Both the position numbers and the translations under genes were made by a program. DNA of 64,000 nt, from positions 434,001-498,000 of the forward strand of contig NZ_RBIM01000001.1 in the NCBI RefSeq assembly GCF_003634045.1, written 5' to 3'. This document shows positions 62,579 to 64,000 of this stretch, in pieces (position 1 is the first letter of the stretch; the number at the start of each line of letters is the position of its first letter). Source of the DNA: Maricaulis maris (GTDB lineage Bacteria; Pseudomonadota; Alphaproteobacteria; Caulobacterales; Maricaulaceae). The notes below the pieces were generated by a model that saw only the letters and a program-made list of their open reading frames with translations, ran no database searches and was not told the origin of the DNA.

Positions 62579-62755
62579 ATGTTAAATCTTGCTCTCGCCT
62601 TTTTCATTATTGCCGTGATTGCCGCCGTACTGGGTTTTGGCGGTATCGCAGCGGGCGCCGCGTCGATCGCGAAGATCGTGTTCGTCCTGTTTCTCTTTCT
62701 GTTCGCGCTCTCGGTTGTGGTAGGTCTGTTGCGCGGACGTAATCCGCGGATCTGA
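62579..62755 (+). CDS. DUF1328 (YtjA-like) small membrane protein
   Basis: A 58-residue protein with two membrane helices. [23 protein letters not shown] and [22 protein letters not shown] are characteristic of DUF1328. These proteins are abundant stress-associated inner membrane peptides of unknown mechanism. AGGAG lies seven bases before ATG 62579; ATG at 62573 is too close to it. The next gene follows after 47 bases. Confidence 0.85.
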   Translation: MLNLALAFFIIAVIAAVLGFGGIAAGAASIAKIVFVLFLFLFALSVVVGLLRGRNPRI

Positions 62756-62802
62756 CACGCAGACAATCCAGAATTCCTGAAGTCACACAGAAAGGAAATC
62801 CC

Positions 62803-62997
62803 ATGTTGCGCAAATACATTCCGCTTGCCTTTACGGTCTCCGCCCTGGCCTTGGCCGGCTGCACCGACGGTGATGCCGAAAATGCCGGCGAAGAGGTCGA
62901 CGCCGCGATTGAGGACGTCACCGGTGAAGACAGCGATACGTTCGAAGAAGCCGGCGAGGAAATCGATGACACGACGGACGAGCCGTCGCGCGATTGA
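62803..62997 (+). CDS. Small acidic lipoprotein
   Basis: A 64-residue lipoprotein. The signal peptide ends in a lipobox, LALAGC, with Cys at about residue 19. The mature 45 residues are almost entirely Asp, Glu, Ala, Thr and Gly and should be disordered and strongly negative. I do not recognise a family; such peptides often accompany DUF1328-type stress genes. AAAGGAA lies before the start. A strong bidirectional terminator follows. Confidence 0.65.
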   Translation: MLRKYIPLAFTVSALALAGCTDGDAENAGEEVDAAIEDVTGEDSDTFEEAGEEIDDTTDEPSRD

Positions 62998-63015
62998 TAC
63001 CGGACACCGGACATG

Positions 63016-63050
63016 AAAAAGGCCCGGGCGGGCAGCCCGGGCCTTTTTAT
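63016..63050. terminator. Bidirectional rho-independent terminator
   Basis: AAAAAGGCCCGGGC and GCCCGGGCCTTTTT form a GC-rich stem flanked by A- and T-tracts on both sides. It separates the small lipoprotein gene (+) from ctrA (-) and can serve both. Confidence 0.92.
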
Positions 63051-63068
63051 CACGCTGAGACCGGTGGA

Positions 63069-63764
63069 TCAGGCTGACGCCTTCTCCTCGACCGGGTCGC
63101 GCAGCACATAGCCGCGGCCCCAGACCGTCTCGATATAGTGTTCGCCATTGGTGGCCGCTGCGAGCTTCTTGCGGAGCTTGCAGATGAAGACGTCGATGAT
63201 CTTCAGTTCCGGCTCGTCCATGCCGCCATAAAGATGGTTCAGGAACATTTCCTTGGTGAGCGTCGTTCCCTTGCGCAGGGAAAGCAGCTCGAGCATCTGG
63301 TATTCCTTGCCCGTCAGGTGGACGCGCTGTCCTTCGACCTCGACCGTCTTGGCGTCGAGATTCACGCCGATCGAGCCGGTCTTGATGATGGACTGGGAAT
63401 GGCCCTTCGAGCGGCGCACGATCGCATGGATGCGGGCGACCATCTCGTCCTTGTGGAAGGGCTTGGTCATATAGTCGTCGGCGCCACAGCCCAGGCCGCG
63501 CACCTTGTTGTCGATGTCCGCATTGCCGGTGAGGATCAGGATCGGGGTGTCGACCTTGGCCACGCGCAGCGTCTTGAGGACGTCGAAGCCCGGCATGTCC
63601 GGCAGGTTCAGGTCAAGCAGGATGATGTCGTAATCATACAGCTTGCCCAGATCCACGCCCTCTTCGCCGAGATCGGTGGTGTAGATGTTGAAACCCTCGG
63701 ATTTCAGCATCAATTCGATGGACTGGGACGTTGCCCGATCGTCCTCAATAAGAAGAACCCGCAT
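63069..63764 (-). CDS. ctrA: Cell cycle master regulator CtrA
   Basis: A 231-residue OmpR-type response regulator. The receiver has the acidic pair in [22 protein letters not shown] and phospho-acceptor Asp51 in [14 protein letters not shown], with Lys in MTKPFHKDE. The winged-helix DNA-binding domain has the CtrA-specific [46 protein letters not shown] block, which is nearly invariant in alphaproteobacteria. CtrA activates motility and division genes and, in Caulobacter, blocks replication initiation. Phosphate arrives from ChpT (gene at 52733). The C-terminus ends in small hydrophobic residues (SA), compatible with ClpXP-dependent turnover. Confidence 0.97.
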   Translation of the reverse strand: MRVLLIEDDRATSQSIELMLKSEGFNIYTTDLGEEGVDLGKLYDYDIILLDLNLPDMPGFDVLKTLRVAKVDTPILILTGNADIDNKVRGLGCGADDYMTKPFHKDEMVARIHAIVRRSKGHSQSIIKTGSIGVNLDAKTVEVEGQRVHLTGKEYQMLELLSLRKGTTLTKEMFLNHLYGGMDEPELKIIDVFICKLRKKLAAATNGEHYIETVWGRGYVLRDPVEEKASA

Positions 63765-63794
63765 ATGGTTCGCCTCCGGTTTTGCTACCCGGGC

Positions 63795-63962
63795 GAATCA
63801 GTGCGCGCCCGGTCTCATCTGGTGATTAACCTTATTTGGACGCTATGCGGAAACCCTTAACGAAAGTTAACTGCGTCTTGACCCAGTTTTGGAATCGCAG
63901 ATTTCCGAAATTTCCCCGGAAAAGCTTGATTCGGATTTCGCGTTAACCATTCAAGGGTTAAC
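63795..63962 (-). promoter_or_regulatory. ctrA control region with GANTC and TTAACC sites
   Basis: Three GANTC sites (GAATC 63795-63799, GAATC 63892-63896, GATTC 63928-63932) and several CtrA-like sites lie upstream of ctrA: TTAACC at 63826, TTAA-N6-TTAA at 63857-63870, TTAACCAT at 63943-63950 and TTAAC at 63958. In Caulobacter, ctrA has a CcrM-sensitive promoter and a CtrA-autoregulated promoter. The pattern here fits the same logic; which sites are used cannot be told. Confidence 0.65.
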
Positions 63963-64000
63963 GGGGGTACCAGGGCCATCATCGCGGTGAAATTGTGCGG

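Overview
The window is high-GC, tightly packed chromosomal DNA from a dimorphic, flagellated alphaproteobacterium of the Caulobacterales/Maricaulales type; Maricaulis or a close relative is my best guess. The evidence is the combination of ctrA, the histidine phosphotransferase chpT, a TipF-like EAL protein, GANTC (CcrM-type) sites and TTAACC (CtrA-type) half-sites upstream of ctrA, and alphaproteobacterial marker families (DUF2093, DUF4167, DUF4170, BamF/DUF3035). I see no tRNA, rRNA, CRISPR array or insertion sequence.

Layout. 0-4.3 kb: OmpA-family lipoprotein, tipF-like gene, HAD hydrolase, and a minus-strand cheY-cheZ pair. 4.4-12.1 kb: MaoC dehydratase, ribF, ileS, lspA, bamF, mutL. 12.3-22.8 kb: RNA modification genes (rsmD, rluB-like, tadA), small exported and membrane proteins, a TauE exporter, a phosphotransferase-amidohydrolase pair, purD, xseA. 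22.8-36 kb: an M23 peptidase, then lipid A/LPS genes (LpxL-type acyltransferase, lpxK, waaA, DUF374 acyltransferase, MsbA-like ABC exporter, DUF4170, pmbA) interrupted by a tyrosine phosphatase and a GAF/PAS histidine kinase. 36-42.2 kb: a mini flagellar-rod-like protein, DUF1232, an aminotransferase, two MAPEG proteins, prfA-prmC, DUF4167. 42.2-43.8 kb: an AT-rich acquired patch with three small genes (ankyrin, Cys-rich unknown, two-TM SLATT-like). 43.8-52.5 kb: MOSC, clpB, arsenic genes (ACR3, arsC), a second M23 peptidase. 52.7-59.3 kb: chpT followed by cheA-cheW-cheY-cheB-cheR, ended by a strong terminator. 59.4-64 kb: a probable decayed lipoprotein, a membrane-bound AraC regulator, a beta-barrel protein, small stress-type proteins, and ctrA with its upstream control region.

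How the genes work together. ChpT carries phosphate to CtrA in the known CckA-ChpT-CtrA relay, and CtrA drives motility genes; both are here within about 11 kb, with the main chemotaxis operon between them. CtrA-like half-sites also precede the tipF-like gene, the cheA operon and the histidine kinase. A second, enteric-style cheY-cheZ pair at 3-4 kb would tune the same motor. The LPS block makes and exports Kdo-lipid A.

The most unusual structures are (1) three intergenic elements of about 130 bp (23.9, 47.4 and 50.8 kb) with the same nested double-stem architecture, whose stems differ in sequence but keep pairing through compensatory changes; (2) the AT-rich three-gene patch; (3) an exported amidohydrolase shell that lacks its catalytic barrel; (4) CheA with a duplicated linker and a pseudo-receiver tail.
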